A stretch of DNA of 64,000 bases from Oxalobacteraceae bacterium OTU3CINTB1 (GCA_024123955.1 CP099652.1:5084001-5148000), one strand, 5' to 3'. Counted from the first letter of the stretch, positions 34,648 to 44,227 are shown. Notes: generated by a model from the sequence alone, not told the origin. Made by a program: numbers and translations.

Positions 34648-35103
34648 TCAGCGCCAGCACTTGGCGAGCGTGCCTTTCGACAGCCGCTCGCCGATGCTGG
34701 TGAGCGTCATTTCGCGGCATTCATGGTCGCGGTAGTCGGCGTCCACCACGGCGGTGCCGGCGGTGGCGACCAGTTGCACGCATTGCTCGATCGGCTCGTC
34801 GTCGCAGGCCTTGCCTTCGATCTCGTAACCGCTGCCCGGCGCGCGGCTGCCGCTCCACCACTGAAACTGGCGCGCCTCGAAATCTGTCGAGCCGGAGGAG
34901 AATGCGATGTACGTGCCGTGCTGCGTGAAATAACGCTCCTGCTGCAACATCAATTTCAACATCATCGCCTGCGCCTCGTTGCGGCGCGTACTGATCACAT
35001 GCTGCTGCCAGGCGGGCATGGCGGCTGCGGCCAGGACGGCCAGGATCACCATGACGATCAGCATTTCGATCATGCTGAAGCCGGCGTGTGCGCGGCGGCT
35101 CAT
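34648..35103 (-). CDS. pilE: Type IV minor pilin PilE
   Basis: The protein has 151 aa from the ATG at 35103, overlapping the pilY1 stop by ATGA. The prepilin motif is AGFSMIEMLIVMVILAVLA, with cleavage after Gly8 and Glu5 of the mature chain. The C-terminal disulfide region is CDDEPIEQCVQL and HECREM. PilE-like minor pilins prime pilus assembly with FimU/PilVWXY1. Confidence 0.9.
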   Translation of the reverse strand: MSRRAHAGFSMIEMLIVMVILAVLAAAAMPAWQQHVISTRRNEAQAMMLKLMLQQERYFTQHGTYIAFSSGSTDFEARQFQWWSGSRAPGSGYEIEGKACDDEPIEQCVQLVATAGTAVVDADYRDHECREMTLTSIGERLSKGTLAKCWR

Positions 35104-37250
35104 TTGACAGCCTCGTGCAATTGACGCCAATTGCCCACCTCGCGCCAACTCAGGCGCCCGGCGCGCAGTTGCACCTTGACGCGGCCAACGACCACGTTTC
35201 CCTGCGGCGTGAGGTTGGTAACGGCCAACTCTTTGAGCAGGCGCGTGCTGCCGGTCGGGTCGCGCGGCGTCTTGCTCGACGTGACGGGCAACAGCGACGG
35301 CGTCGCCCTGTATGCGTCCGATACCTGCCCGACAATCGGCTGCTCCGTGGACGGCGGTGTCGGCAGCGTTGCAACGCTATCCTTGCTCAGGCCAGTGAGC
35401 ACATTGAGCGCATAAGTTCGGCTGCGGGCCTTATCACACGGATCGCTGCGCGGTAGCAAAGTATTGAAAAAGACCTCGCCACCGGCCAGCACGCCGCTAT
35501 CGATGCTGCGTTCTCCCGTCGTCTGCGCCTGCAAGAAATCGACATACCAGCCCATGCTGTCGAATGCGATTTTGGCGCCGCTGATGCTGAACGGCGCCGT
35601 GCCGGCATTGCCGCTCAGTACGCGCTGCGTCAACTGGCTGCGGCTGGTTACGACCGCGGCGGGATCATGCAAACTGTCGCGAATCGCGTAATAGGACTGC
35701 GGCGCGAAACTGGCCGACGTACGGTCGGCCTTTTCGATCAACTTGCCGGTCCCGAATAAAACCAGGTATCCGCCGCCATCGGCATACGCCAGCAAAGGCT
35801 GCTGGGTGATAGGCTGACGCCTGCCGCTGTCGTCGCGCGCGACAAACAGCGGTGTGCCTCCGGCGCCGGGACCGACCGCGCCCGCCCAAGGCGCGCCGCC
35901 GTCGAAATCGAAACGCCACAGGTTGCCCTGCAAGTCGCCTGCGTAGCCATAGCGAACAGCACCCGTGCGGTCGGCCACCATCACCGGCGCGTTGAGCCCG
36001 TTGGCCAGCGCCGCGTCGGAAATGGGCGTGATGAGTCGATAGTAGTTGACGTTGAGCCGCCATGCCGCGCCACGTGGCTTGTCGAGCGCCAGCAGGAACA
36101 ACGCGCCCTTGCCCGCCGGGCTGGCGTTGCCGTCCGCAGCGTAGTTGTTCAAGCCGCTCGCGACAACCGCAAAATGTTTGTAGATCGGCACGCCCGCTAC
36201 ATCACGGGTGCGCAATTTGGCAATTTGCGGCCGTGTGGTGACATTGCCCATCAGCGCGTCGTCGCGGTCGGTAAATTCCCACAGAACACCTCCGCCGTCG
36301 GCGAAGCGCAGCGGGTCGGTAACGTCCAGCGCAAAAACGCCTTGCGCCCCGGCGCCCATCCCGGAGACCAGGACGGTCTTGCTGCTGCCATTGATCGTCG
36401 CCTCGCCAAAGCTGGCCGGCCCGTCCACGTAGGCTTGGTGCACATAGTCGGGACTGGACAGGTGGTTCAACTTGGCCATCAACGCGTTAGGCACATAGGC
36501 GAAGAGTTCGCTGCCGTCGGCGGCGTTGAAGGCATGCAGCATGCCGTCGTTGGCGCCGATGTAGATGACGTTCGGCCGCGTGCCGGACCCCGCGCCGGAC
36601 GCCGGCCCGACATACACCGGCGTGCTGTTAATGGAATCGCCCAGCACGCTGCTGCGCGCGCGGAAAAGGGCGCCCTCCTGCGTGCGATCGCCGCGCAGGA
36701 AAGCCAGGCGTTGCTCGCCCAAGGCATCGGCACCGGTGGCGGGCGGCGGCGCCTGATTCAGTTGCTGCCGCTGCTCTGCCGACAAGGCGCTCCATTCAAA
36801 AGGGACCATCTCCAGCGCGCCGCCAGGCTGCACGATAGCGGTGAAGATTTTACGCGCGGCCGGGGCTGGCGATGGCGCACGCGCGCCGTCGCCCGTCAGC
36901 AGCACGCCGGCGTCCCACATCGCCGTTGGCGTCGAGGAAAATCTCGCGCCGCCGGGAGACAAAGCGTAACGGGAAAAGTGTCCACTCCAGTCGGCCATAT
37001 TCATACTCGCCTGAAACAGGTCGCCGGCACTGGCGCTTGCCGGCGGCGGCGCCACGAGCAGCAGGGAGGCGCCGTCGAATTCGGCGGCACCGGCCGGCGG
37101 CGTGGCGACGCGGCATGCCGCCGTCAACGGCTCGCTGGCGATATCGAGCACGGGCGGAGCAGCGACCGCGCAAGAGGTGATCGTGATGGCGAGCACCGCC
37201 GACCTTTTCAGCATTCGCATTAACCAGCGCCGACCGTTCTTCGCAGACAT
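35100..37250 (-). CDS. pilY1: Short PilY1-type pilus tip protein
   Basis: The protein has 716 aa; GGAGGAGG precedes the ATG. After a signal peptide (about 12-30), an N-terminal region of about 190 residues leads to the PilC/PilY1 beta-propeller, with the signature VIYIGANDGMLHAFNAADG, then GVFALDVTDP and GYAGDLQGNLWRFDFDG. PilY1 proteins are usually 1,000 aa or more with an N-terminal von Willebrand-like domain; that domain is missing here. The protein should sit at the pilus tip and govern assembly and adhesion. Confidence 0.92.
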   Translation of the reverse strand: MSAKNGRRWLMRMLKRSAVLAITITSCAVAAPPVLDIASEPLTAACRVATPPAGAAEFDGASLLLVAPPPASASAGDLFQASMNMADWSGHFSRYALSPGGARFSSTPTAMWDAGVLLTGDGARAPSPAPAARKIFTAIVQPGGALEMVPFEWSALSAEQRQQLNQAPPPATGADALGEQRLAFLRGDRTQEGALFRARSSVLGDSINSTPVYVGPASGAGSGTRPNVIYIGANDGMLHAFNAADGSELFAYVPNALMAKLNHLSSPDYVHQAYVDGPASFGEATINGSSKTVLVSGMGAGAQGVFALDVTDPLRFADGGGVLWEFTDRDDALMGNVTTRPQIAKLRTRDVAGVPIYKHFAVVASGLNNYAADGNASPAGKGALFLLALDKPRGAAWRLNVNYYRLITPISDAALANGLNAPVMVADRTGAVRYGYAGDLQGNLWRFDFDGGAPWAGAVGPGAGGTPLFVARDDSGRRQPITQQPLLAYADGGGYLVLFGTGKLIEKADRTSASFAPQSYYAIRDSLHDPAAVVTSRSQLTQRVLSGNAGTAPFSISGAKIAFDSMGWYVDFLQAQTTGERSIDSGVLAGGEVFFNTLLPRSDPCDKARSRTYALNVLTGLSKDSVATLPTPPSTEQPIVGQVSDAYRATPSLLPVTSSKTPRDPTGSTRLLKELAVTNLTPQGNVVVGRVKVQLRAGRLSWREVGNWRQLHEAVK

Positions 37251-37262
37251 ACGCCCTCCTCC

Positions 37263-37796
37263 TCACTCCGCCTTGCGGAATACGCTTTGCAACACCACCT
37301 CGGTTGCCGGTTTCGCCCCGAAACCGATCGCCGTCACCCGATAGCAATAGCTGGGCGTGGCGGCGGCGGACGCATCTTCTCCAGGATGATGGCACTCGGT
37401 ACGTTCGATCAGGTAACGCGGCTTCTTAAACGGCAGGAAGCCTTGCCCGGTCTGCATCGCCGCCCCGGTCGCCGCGCCATACGCGACCGTGCAGCCGGCA
37501 TCCACCTTGCCCGACAGGTCGACCCGCTGCCACACCGGCGCTTCGCCGCAGGCCGGATCGACGACCTCGCCGCCGCCCCCCTGGATGTCACGTTCCGCAT
37601 CCGCCAACGCATCCTCCGCCGCCTGAAACGCCACTTCCCGATCGCGCTCGCCACGCGCGGCCTTCTCGCCCTGCAAACTCAGCTGCGCCGCCGACACGCC
37701 CAGCAGCATCACCAATATCAGCATGAGCAGGCACACCAGCAACGCCACGCCGCGCTCTTGCCGCAGCGAGGCGCCACCCCTTAAGCGCGCCCTCAT
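37263..37796 (-). CDS. pilX: Pilus assembly protein PilX
   Basis: The protein has 177 aa. N-terminus RQERGVALLVCLLMLILVML has the Gly cleavage site but no Glu at +5, as is frequent in PilX. The following helix (QGEKAARGERDREVAFQAAE) is typical of the N-terminal PilX domain. It starts 1 nt after the pilW stop and precedes pilY1 by 12 nt. Confidence 0.88.
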   Translation of the reverse strand: MRARLRGGASLRQERGVALLVCLLMLILVMLLGVSAAQLSLQGEKAARGERDREVAFQAAEDALADAERDIQGGGGEVVDPACGEAPVWQRVDLSGKVDAGCTVAYGAATGAAMQTGQGFLPFKKPRYLIERTECHHPGEDASAAATPSYCYRVTAIGFGAKPATEVVLQSVFRKAE

Positions 37797-37797
37797 A

Positions 37798-38748
37798 TCA
37801 ACCGCTCCTGTTGCGCAGCGCGACCGTCATTCCGAACACCCGCCGCGCTCGCCATCGCTGCGATTCGGGAAATAGTCGCTCCGTAATCCGCACGCCCTGG
37901 TCGTCGCCGTGGCCATCGGAATAAGCCGGCCCGAACAGGTCGAAGCGGCGCACCACGGTATCGGCCCGCGTGTTGTTATCGCCGTGCAAAAGCAACGCGA
38001 GCTTCACGCTGCAGACGCGCTTCCAGTTGGTCTTGCGGTGCAGATCGCGCTGGAGTTCCTCGGGCGTGGCGCCGACCAGCACCAGCGCCGCGTCCATGCC
38101 GTTGATCGCGGTCGCATTGACGAAGGTATTGGGAATGCCATCGGCAGGCTCGTCGCTATCGAGGCCGTACAGCACCTGAAAAGAATCGACGCCGCGCACG
38201 ATGGCGTCCGCGCCCCAGCCCGCCGCGCTGCGATATTTGCAGCGCAATTCCGGCTCGCCGCCGGCATCGGCGGCGACATAAAAGATGCTCCAGCCTCGCT
38301 CGATCACGGCCGACGGCGCGCCGACGCCGAAGCCAGCACAGTTAAGGCTGGAGCCGTCGCCGTTCGCGCCGTCGCCATAGCCCGAGAAGCGCAACGCCAG
38401 CACGTCGCTGCCGTTGGCCGCGTCCGGCGCCACGCCGGACATACCGTCGCTGGCCTTGCTGATGCTGCTGGCGTCAAGACCGGCGATGGCGGCCGGCTCG
38501 TGCGCGGCAAGCTCGGCCGGCGCCTCCTTGCTGTCCCAGTTGACATACGCGCCCTGCCGTATCGCCTGCGACATAATCTCCAGCGCATAGCGGCCGCCGT
38601 CATTGATCCACATGTTCTCGCTGTGATTGCGGTAGCTGCCGCTAGTCGCCAGCAACAATCCACTGGCCAGCAAGGTCAGCACCAGGCCCAGACCGGTGGC
38701 AATGACGAGCTCGATGATGGTCCAGCCCTGCTGGCGCGCCCGCATCAT
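37798..38748 (-). CDS. pilW: Pilus assembly protein PilW
   Basis: The protein has 316 aa from the ATG at 38748, overlapping the pilV stop (ATGATG). The prepilin motif QQGWTIIELVIATGLGLVL has Gly8 and Glu13. The large globular domain has typical PilW elements (NDGGRYALEIMSQAIRQGAY) and several Cys. It is a minor pilin of the priming complex. Confidence 0.9.
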   Translation of the reverse strand: MMRARQQGWTIIELVIATGLGLVLTLLASGLLLATSGSYRNHSENMWINDGGRYALEIMSQAIRQGAYVNWDSKEAPAELAAHEPAAIAGLDASSISKASDGMSGVAPDAANGSDVLALRFSGYGDGANGDGSSLNCAGFGVGAPSAVIERGWSIFYVAADAGGEPELRCKYRSAAGWGADAIVRGVDSFQVLYGLDSDEPADGIPNTFVNATAINGMDAALVLVGATPEELQRDLHRKTNWKRVCSVKLALLLHGDNNTRADTVVRRFDLFGPAYSDGHGDDQGVRITERLFPESQRWRARRVFGMTVALRNRSG

Positions 38749-39308
38749 GGCGCCCCCACGGTCAACGCCACGCCGGGCACGTACTCGCCGGCCTCGTCCT
38801 TGCGCGGCGTGCCGTCGGGGTTCTTGCCGCGCCAACCGACCTTGATCACCAAAGGCGCGCCGGCGCCACCGCTGCACGCCCAGCGCAGCTTGCCGCCCGA
38901 CCACAAGCCGGCGTCGCGGCAGACCACGGCGCGGCCCGCCGGCAAGTTCTCGCGCATCAGCGCCTTCATTTCATACAGATCGAACGCGGCCAGCTGGACG
39001 CCGCCGCAATCGCCGCCATAGCACAGCGCGGACGGCGCCGGCGGGTCGGGCTCGGCCAGCACATCGTAATCGAGGGTGAGATACAGGTTGGCGCCATCGG
39101 CCAGCCGCATATGTTCGGCATTGGCGCGCATGCGTTCGGCCATGCCGACGGCCAGCCACGAAGCCTGTGCCAGCAAGGTCGACTGGTGACGGGCGCGCAG
39201 CGCCGCCAGTTGCATCGACACGCCACCGACGATGCCCAGCGCCAGCACGAGCACGGCGATCATCACTTCGACCAGGGTAAAGCCGGCAACAGCACGGGCC
39301 GTGAGCAT
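38745..39308 (-). CDS. pilV: Type IV pilus modification protein PilV
   Basis: The protein has 187 aa. The ATG at 39308 is preferred because GGAGGT lies 5 nt upstream; a TTG 15 nt further up is open but unsupported. The prepilin motif is VAGFTLVEVMIAVLVLALG with Gly9 and Glu14. The helix GGVSMQLAALRARHQSTLLAQA is typical of PilV. It is the first gene of the minor-pilin operon. Confidence 0.9.
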   Translation of the reverse strand: MLTARAVAGFTLVEVMIAVLVLALGIVGGVSMQLAALRARHQSTLLAQASWLAVGMAERMRANAEHMRLADGANLYLTLDYDVLAEPDPPAPSALCYGGDCGGVQLAAFDLYEMKALMRENLPAGRAVVCRDAGLWSGGKLRWACSGGAGAPLVIKVGWRGKNPDGTPRKDEAGEYVPGVALTVGAP

Positions 39309-39421
39309 GCAACACCTCCGCAAGTCGACAGGGACAGTCAGCGACTGTCGGGGACTAGCTAGACGGTAGCAGCGGCCAATGGCCGAGGTATGAGGTGGAT
39401 CAACTGTGCGCTAGCAGGATG

Positions 39422-39892
39422 CTAGCTTTTGCGCGGCTTGCGGTCCTGTCCGACTTCGGCGATGGCGTCCTGGAACTCGGCCAGGTCTTCGAAGTTTTTA
39501 TAAACCGATGCGAAGCGGATATACGCAATCTTGTCGAGGCGCTGCAGCTCCTGCATCACCAGCTCGCCGATGTAGCCGGTGTCGACTTCGCGCTTGCCGC
39601 TGGTGAGCAATTTTTCCTCGATCGACAACACGGCCGCGTCGACGGCGGGCGCCGCGACCGGACGCTTGCGCAGGGCCAAGGTCAGGCTGCCGCGCAACTT
39701 GGCGGCCGAATATTCGGTGCGGCTGCCGTTCTTTTTGACCACATACGGCATGACCAGCTCGATGCGCTCATACGTGGTAAATCGTTTATCGCATTTGCCG
39801 CAACGCCGGCGCCGGCGGATGGAATCCCCTTCCTCGGATACACGCGTATCGAGAACCTGGGTATCGTCATGCTGGCAGAACGGACATTTCAT
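39422..39892 (-). CDS. nrdR: Transcriptional repressor NrdR
   Basis: The protein has 156 aa from the ATG at 39892 (MKCPFC); two in-frame ATGs slightly upstream are less likely. Zinc ribbon Cys3, 6, 31 and 34, with RRRRRCGKC between, then an ATP-cone (about 49-139, [20 protein letters not shown]). NrdR represses ribonucleotide reductase genes according to ATP/dATP. It follows glyA in the common glyA-nrdR order. Confidence 0.96.
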   Translation of the reverse strand: MKCPFCQHDDTQVLDTRVSEEGDSIRRRRRCGKCDKRFTTYERIELVMPYVVKKNGSRTEYSAAKLRGSLTLALRKRPVAAPAVDAAVLSIEEKLLTSGKREVDTGYIGELVMQELQRLDKIAYIRFASVYKNFEDLAEFQDAIAEVGQDRKPRKS

Positions 39893-39972
39893 ATGAGCCA
39901 TGGGCAAACTTACATTGAACTACTTAACGGGACGCCAGCCAGGCCGGCGCCCCGCCTTACTACTGAAGCAAA

Positions 39973-41220
39973 TTACTTGGCGTAGACCGGATATTTATCG
40001 GCCAGCACCTTCACCGCCGCTTTGACGCGCTCGATGGTGGCGGCGTCGTGCGGGTTGTCCAGCACGTCGGCGATCAGGTGGCCGACTTCTTCCGCTTCGG
40101 CTTCTTTGAAACCCCGCGTGGTCATCGCCGGGCTGCCCAGGCGAATGCCGGAAGTCACGAATGGCTTCTGCGGATCGTTCGGGATGCCGTTCTTGTTGGT
40201 GGTGATGTGCGCGGTACCCAGGATCGCTTCGGCTTCCTTGCCGGTCAGGTTCTTCGGACGCAAGTCCACCAGCATCACGTGCGACTCGGTGCCGCCGGAC
40301 ACGATGCGCAGGCCGCGCTTGATCAGGGTCTTGGCCAGCACGTCGGCGTTGATGACGACTTGTTGCTGGTAAGCCTTGAATTCTGGCGTGAGCGCTTCCT
40401 TGAAGGCGACGGCCTTGCCGGCGATCACGTGCATCAGCGGGCCACCCTGGATGCCAGGGAAGATGGCCGAGTTGATGATCTTCTCGTGCTCGGCCTTCAT
40501 CAGGATGATGCCGCCGCGCGGGCCGCGCAGCGATTTGTGCGTGGTCGAGGTGACGAAGTCGGCGTGCGGCACCGGGTTCGGGTACAGGCCGGCGGCGATC
40601 AGGCCGGCGTAGTGGGCCATGTCGACCATGAAGTAGGCGCCAACGGCCTTGGCCACGGCGGCGAAACGCTCGAAATCGATTTTCTTGGAGAAGGCCGAAG
40701 CGCCGGCGATGATCAGCTTAGGCTTGTGTTCCTTGGCCAGCGCTTCCATGGCGGCGTAGTCGATGTCCTCTTCCGGGGTCAGGCCGTAGGACACGACGTT
40801 GAACCACTTGCCGGACATGTTGAGCGGCATGCCGTGGGTCAGGTGGCCGCCTTCGGCCAGCGACATGCCCATGATGGTGTCGCCCGGTTTCAGGACGGCG
40901 AAGAACACGCCCTGGTTCGCCTGCGAGCCCGAGTTCGGCTGCACGTTGGCCGCTTCCGCGCCGAACAGTTGCTTGACGCGGTCGATCGCCAGTTGCTCGA
41001 CGACGTCGACGTATTCGCAGCCACCGTAATAGCGCTTGCCTGGATAGCCTTCGGCATATTTATTGGTCAGCTGCGAGCCTTGCGCTTCCATCACGGCCGG
41101 CGAGGTGTAGTTCTCCGACGCGATCAGCTCGATGTGGTCGTGCTGGCGGGTATTTTCTTTTTGGATGGCGCCGAACAATTCCGGGTCAACGCTGGCGAGG
41201 GTGTGATCTTTTGCGAACAT
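39973..41220 (-). CDS. glyA: Serine hydroxymethyltransferase
   Basis: The protein has 415 aa from the ATG at 41220 (GGAG seven bases before). PLP-binding Lys lies in [15 protein letters not shown]; other blocks are [20 protein letters not shown] and [14 protein letters not shown]. It converts serine and THF to glycine and methylene-THF. The ~228-nt leader contains a ZTP riboswitch, so expression should respond to ZMP/ZTP, which builds up when 10-formyl-THF is scarce. Confidence 0.97.
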   Translation of the reverse strand: MFAKDHTLASVDPELFGAIQKENTRQHDHIELIASENYTSPAVMEAQGSQLTNKYAEGYPGKRYYGGCEYVDVVEQLAIDRVKQLFGAEAANVQPNSGSQANQGVFFAVLKPGDTIMGMSLAEGGHLTHGMPLNMSGKWFNVVSYGLTPEEDIDYAAMEALAKEHKPKLIIAGASAFSKKIDFERFAAVAKAVGAYFMVDMAHYAGLIAAGLYPNPVPHADFVTSTTHKSLRGPRGGIILMKAEHEKIINSAIFPGIQGGPLMHVIAGKAVAFKEALTPEFKAYQQQVVINADVLAKTLIKRGLRIVSGGTESHVMLVDLRPKNLTGKEAEAILGTAHITTNKNGIPNDPQKPFVTSGIRLGSPAMTTRGFKEAEAEEVGHLIADVLDNPHDAATIERVKAAVKVLADKYPVYAK

Positions 41221-41324
41221 GAAAAACTCCAATCGAATGAGTAACTGTAGTACTTGGCAGGCTGGATCGAATGAGGGACGCCGATAGCGGACAGGCAGCC
41301 TCTTTCGTGCTTTCCATCGATGGG

Positions 41325-41441
41325 CTGCCCAGGCGAACGGCTAATGAAATCTCACGTTTCCCGGTGGATGCCCACCTTTCGCCGACGGATCGACGCACCA
41401 TTTTGGGGCCGACCGCAGCTTTTCGCCAGTTACGTGAGACG
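41325..41441 (-). promoter_or_regulatory. ZTP (pfl) riboswitch in glyA leader
   Basis: On the minus strand the leader carries the conserved ZTP blocks in order. First comes TCTCACGT then ACTGGCG (41439-41424). Next is the hairpin GGTGG-GCAT-CCACC followed by GGGAA (41376-41358). Then ACGTGAGA (41357-41350) pairs perfectly with TCTCACGT. Last is GCCG and CGCCTGGGCA (41341-41326), the 3' pseudoknot strand. glyA is among the commonest genes under this class. GGCAGCC at the aptamer's 3' edge can instead pair with GGCTGCC 22 nt on (41300-41294), a likely expression-platform switch. Confidence 0.88.
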
Positions 41442-41454
41442 TAATGGAACCCGG

Positions 41455-41483
41455 ATTGTAATTTATGCGCCAGATTTGAGCAA
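41455..41483 (-). promoter_or_regulatory. Sigma-70 promoter of glyA
   Basis: On the minus strand TTGCTC (41483-41478), a 17-bp spacer and TACAAT (41460-41455). Transcription would begin near 41448, just ahead of the riboswitch aptamer. Confidence 0.65.
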
Positions 41484-41605
41484 GGAAACGGCTTGCATAA
41501 CTGGCAAGATTGTGCGTTTTACCGGCGGGCCTCGAGGGATACTGCCATTTCGGCTACAATTTTGTCCAGCCTTCCGCCCTCTTACCTCATCGACAAGGAT
41601 AAAAC

Positions 41606-42355
41606 ATGATCGTCTTCATCACTGGCGCCACCGCCGGCTTCGGCGCCGCCATGGCCCGCACTTTCGTTCAAAACGGCCACAAAGTGCTGATCAGCGGACG
41701 CCGCGAGGACCGCCTGCAGACCTTGTCGGCCGAGCTGGGCGACGCCGTGCTGCCGGTAGTGCTGGACGTCACCGACAAGGCATCGATCAAAACCGCGCTG
41801 GACGGCCTGCCTGCCGAATGGAAGCAGATCGACGTACTGATTAACAATGCCGGCCTGGCGCTGGGCGTCACCCCGGCCCACGAATCGTCGCTGGACGACT
41901 GGGACACGATGATCGCCACTAACTGCAGCGGCCTGGTCGCCATGACCCGCGCGATCCTGCCGGACATGGTCAAGCGCGGCAGCGGCACCGTCATCAACCT
42001 CGGTTCCGTCGCCGGCGCCACGCCCTACCCGGGCGGCAACGTCTACGGCGCCACCAAGGCGTTTGTCGAACAGTTCACCTTGAACCTACGGGCGGACCTG
42101 ATCGGCACCGGCGTGCGCGCCACCAATCTGGCGCCGGGCCTGTGCGGCGGCACCGAATTCTCGAACGTGCGCATGAAGGGCAACGACGAAGCCGCCGCCA
42201 AGGTGTATGAAGGCACCGTGCCGCTGACTGCAGAGGACATCGCCAACACCGCGTTCTGGATCGCGACCTTGCCGCCGCACATCAACATCAACCGCATCGA
42301 GATGATGCCGACGTGCCAGGGCTACGGTCCGCTGGCGATCAAGCGCAACCCTTAA
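41606..42355 (+). CDS. ydfG: NADP-dependent 3-hydroxy acid dehydrogenase YdfG (SDR)
   Basis: The protein has 249 aa. Classical SDR features: TGATAGFGAAMA nucleotide loop, NNAGLALG, catalytic Ser/Tyr/Lys (GSVAGATPYPGGNVYGATKA) and PGLCGGTEFSNVR. Sequence and length closely follow E. coli YdfG, which oxidises L-allo-threonine and related hydroxy acids and reduces malonic semialdehyde. It is divergent from glyA. Confidence 0.93.
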   Translation: MIVFITGATAGFGAAMARTFVQNGHKVLISGRREDRLQTLSAELGDAVLPVVLDVTDKASIKTALDGLPAEWKQIDVLINNAGLALGVTPAHESSLDDWDTMIATNCSGLVAMTRAILPDMVKRGSGTVINLGSVAGATPYPGGNVYGATKAFVEQFTLNLRADLIGTGVRATNLAPGLCGGTEFSNVRMKGNDEAAAKVYEGTVPLTAEDIANTAFWIATLPPHININRIEMMPTCQGYGPLAIKRNP

Positions 42356-42368
42356 ACCCGAGGACGGA

Positions 42369-42398
42369 GGGGTCGTACCCCGTACGGGGTACGACCCC
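42369..42398. repeat. Perfect 30-bp palindrome
   Basis: GGGGTCGTACCCC (42369-42381), GTAC, then its exact reverse complement to 42398. It lies 13 nt after the ydfG stop and lacks a T-run, so it looks more like a REP-type repeat than a terminator. Confidence 0.7.
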
Positions 42399-42631
42399 GG
42401 CGGTGCGTCGCCGTGCGGGTGAAAGCATGCGTCCCTGCAATTCGTAAGCGGTTGTTACAATCCTTGGCAAGTTGCCTGTAAACCGCTTAACTGTCACTAG
42501 TGCAATCTTTGCGCCCCAAGTTGAAATCCCGCACAAGTGGCGGGATGGACGTGCATTCAACCGTCCAAACTTCAACCAAAAGAACAAAATCGCGTAGAAT
42601 GTTGCTCAACACAACTTGCAATCCTAACAAC

Positions 42632-43054
42632 ATGCCAGCAGAGTTCATCTGGAACGTCCGGGTCTACTACGAAGACACCGACGCCGGCGGTATCGTCTAT
42701 TACGCGAACTATCTGAAGTTCTTCGAGCGCGCCCGCACCGAATGGCTGCGGCAGATCAATGTGAGCCAGCACGCTTTATTACAGGAACACGACGCTATGT
42801 TCGTCGTCAAAAGCGTCAGCGCGGAGTATCATGCGCCTGCTAAGCTTGACGACGTAATAAAATTAACATTAAGTATCGAAAAATTAGGACGCGCCTCGAT
42901 CTCCTTTGTCCAGGAGGCCTGGTGCGGCGAGCAACTGCTGAACACGGCGCGGGTCAGGGTCGGCTGCGTCGATTCGACGCTGCGCCCGCGCGCGGTGCCG
43001 CCGGCGGTCGCGGACAAAATGCGCAGCACCACCAACATCACGAAAACAGACTGA
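42632..43054 (+). CDS. ybgC: Acyl-CoA thioesterase YbgC (tol-pal associated)
   Basis: The protein has 140 aa from the ATG at 42632. Hotdog-fold signature VYYEDTDAGGIVYYANYLKFFERARTEW with the catalytic Asp. It hydrolyses short acyl-CoA/ACP and is the usual first gene of the tol-pal cluster; tolQ starts 15 nt after its stop. Confidence 0.95.
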   Translation: MPAEFIWNVRVYYEDTDAGGIVYYANYLKFFERARTEWLRQINVSQHALLQEHDAMFVVKSVSAEYHAPAKLDDVIKLTLSIEKLGRASISFVQEAWCGEQLLNTARVRVGCVDSTLRPRAVPPAVADKMRSTTNITKTD

Positions 43055-43069
43055 TCAGACTGATAAATA

Positions 43070-43762
43070 ATGAACGTCACCCAAGACCTCTCTTTCCTGT
43101 CCCTCATCTCCAACGCCCACCTGATCGTGCAACTGATCATGGCGTTGTTGTTCATCATCTCGCTGACCAGCTGGACCTACATCTTCAGTAAATTGTTCGC
43201 GGTGCGCTCGGCGCGCCGCCTGACGATCGACTTCGAAAAAACCTTCTGGGCCGGCGGCAACCTGCACGCGCTGCACCAGAACGCCGGCAAGGACCGCGCC
43301 AACAGCGGCCCGCTGGCGCGCATCTTCGAAGCCGGCATGGGTGAGTTCATCAAAAGCAAGGCCGCCTACGCCGCCAGCCGCGATCCCGTCGACCACGGCG
43401 CCATCCTCGACGGCGCGCGCCGCGCCATGCGCGCCGCCTTCCAGCGCGAAATGGACGTGCTCGAATCGCACCTGGCCTTCCTGGCCTCGGTCGGCTCGGT
43501 GTCGCCGTACATCGGCCTGCTGGGCACCGTCTGGGGCATCATGAACGCCTTCCGCGGCCTGGCCAACGTGCAGCAAGCCACCCTGGCCGCCGTCGCGCCC
43601 GGCATCGCCGAAGCGCTGATCGCCACCGCCATCGGCCTGTTCGCGGCGATTCCAGCGGTTGTCGCCTACAACCGCTTCTCGCACGACATCGATCGGCTGG
43701 CGATCCGCTTCGAAAGTTTCGTCGAAGAGTTCTCCAATATCCTGCAACGTCAATCGCGTTAA
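43070..43762 (+). CDS. tolQ: Tol-Pal system protein TolQ
   Basis: The protein has 230 aa with three membrane helices (about 20-42, 137-160 and 170-195). Conserved block: LLGTVWGIMNAFRGLA and PGIAEALIATAIGLFAAIPAVVAYN. It forms the proton-driven TolQR motor for outer-membrane constriction at division. Confidence 0.97.
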   Translation: MNVTQDLSFLSLISNAHLIVQLIMALLFIISLTSWTYIFSKLFAVRSARRLTIDFEKTFWAGGNLHALHQNAGKDRANSGPLARIFEAGMGEFIKSKAAYAASRDPVDHGAILDGARRAMRAAFQREMDVLESHLAFLASVGSVSPYIGLLGTVWGIMNAFRGLANVQQATLAAVAPGIAEALIATAIGLFAAIPAVVAYNRFSHDIDRLAIRFESFVEEFSNILQRQSR

Positions 43763-43777
43763 GAAGGCAGAGAGACC

Positions 43778-44215
43778 ATGGCTTCCTCTTTCTCCAGCAG
43801 CATGCGCGGCGGTCGCGGCCGCAAGTTCAAGTCCGAAATCAACGTCGTGCCGTACATCGACGTTATGCTCGTTTTGCTGATCATCTTCATGGTCATGCCG
43901 TCGGCCACCGACCCGAGCATCGTCGATTTGCCGAACGCTGAAAAATCGACCAAGCCGCCAAGCGACTACGTGCAGATCGTCATCAAGCCGAACGGCGCGC
44001 TGTCGATCGGCGTCAAGGGCAAAGGCGAGGACGCGCCAGAGACGGCGCCGAACCGCGACGCGCTGGTCAAGAAACTGCGCACGCTGCACGAAACGCATCC
44101 GGAATACCCGGTGCTGATCGCCGGCGACAAGGAAAGCAAGTACGACGACGTGATCCAGCTGATCTCGGAAGCGAAAAAGATGGGCATCAACCGGGTCGGC
44201 TTGTCCACCAAATAA
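43778..44215 (+). CDS. tolR: Tol-Pal system protein TolR
   Basis: The protein has 145 aa. One membrane helix (about 22-42) carries the essential Asp in VVPYIDVMLVLLIIFMV. The periplasmic domain ends DDVIQLISEAKKMGINRVGL. It partners TolQ; it starts 15 nt after tolQ. Confidence 0.97.
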   Translation: MASSFSSSMRGGRGRKFKSEINVVPYIDVMLVLLIIFMVMPSATDPSIVDLPNAEKSTKPPSDYVQIVIKPNGALSIGVKGKGEDAPETAPNRDALVKKLRTLHETHPEYPVLIAGDKESKYDDVIQLISEAKKMGINRVGLSTK

Positions 44216-44227
44216 CTAGTGCAGACG

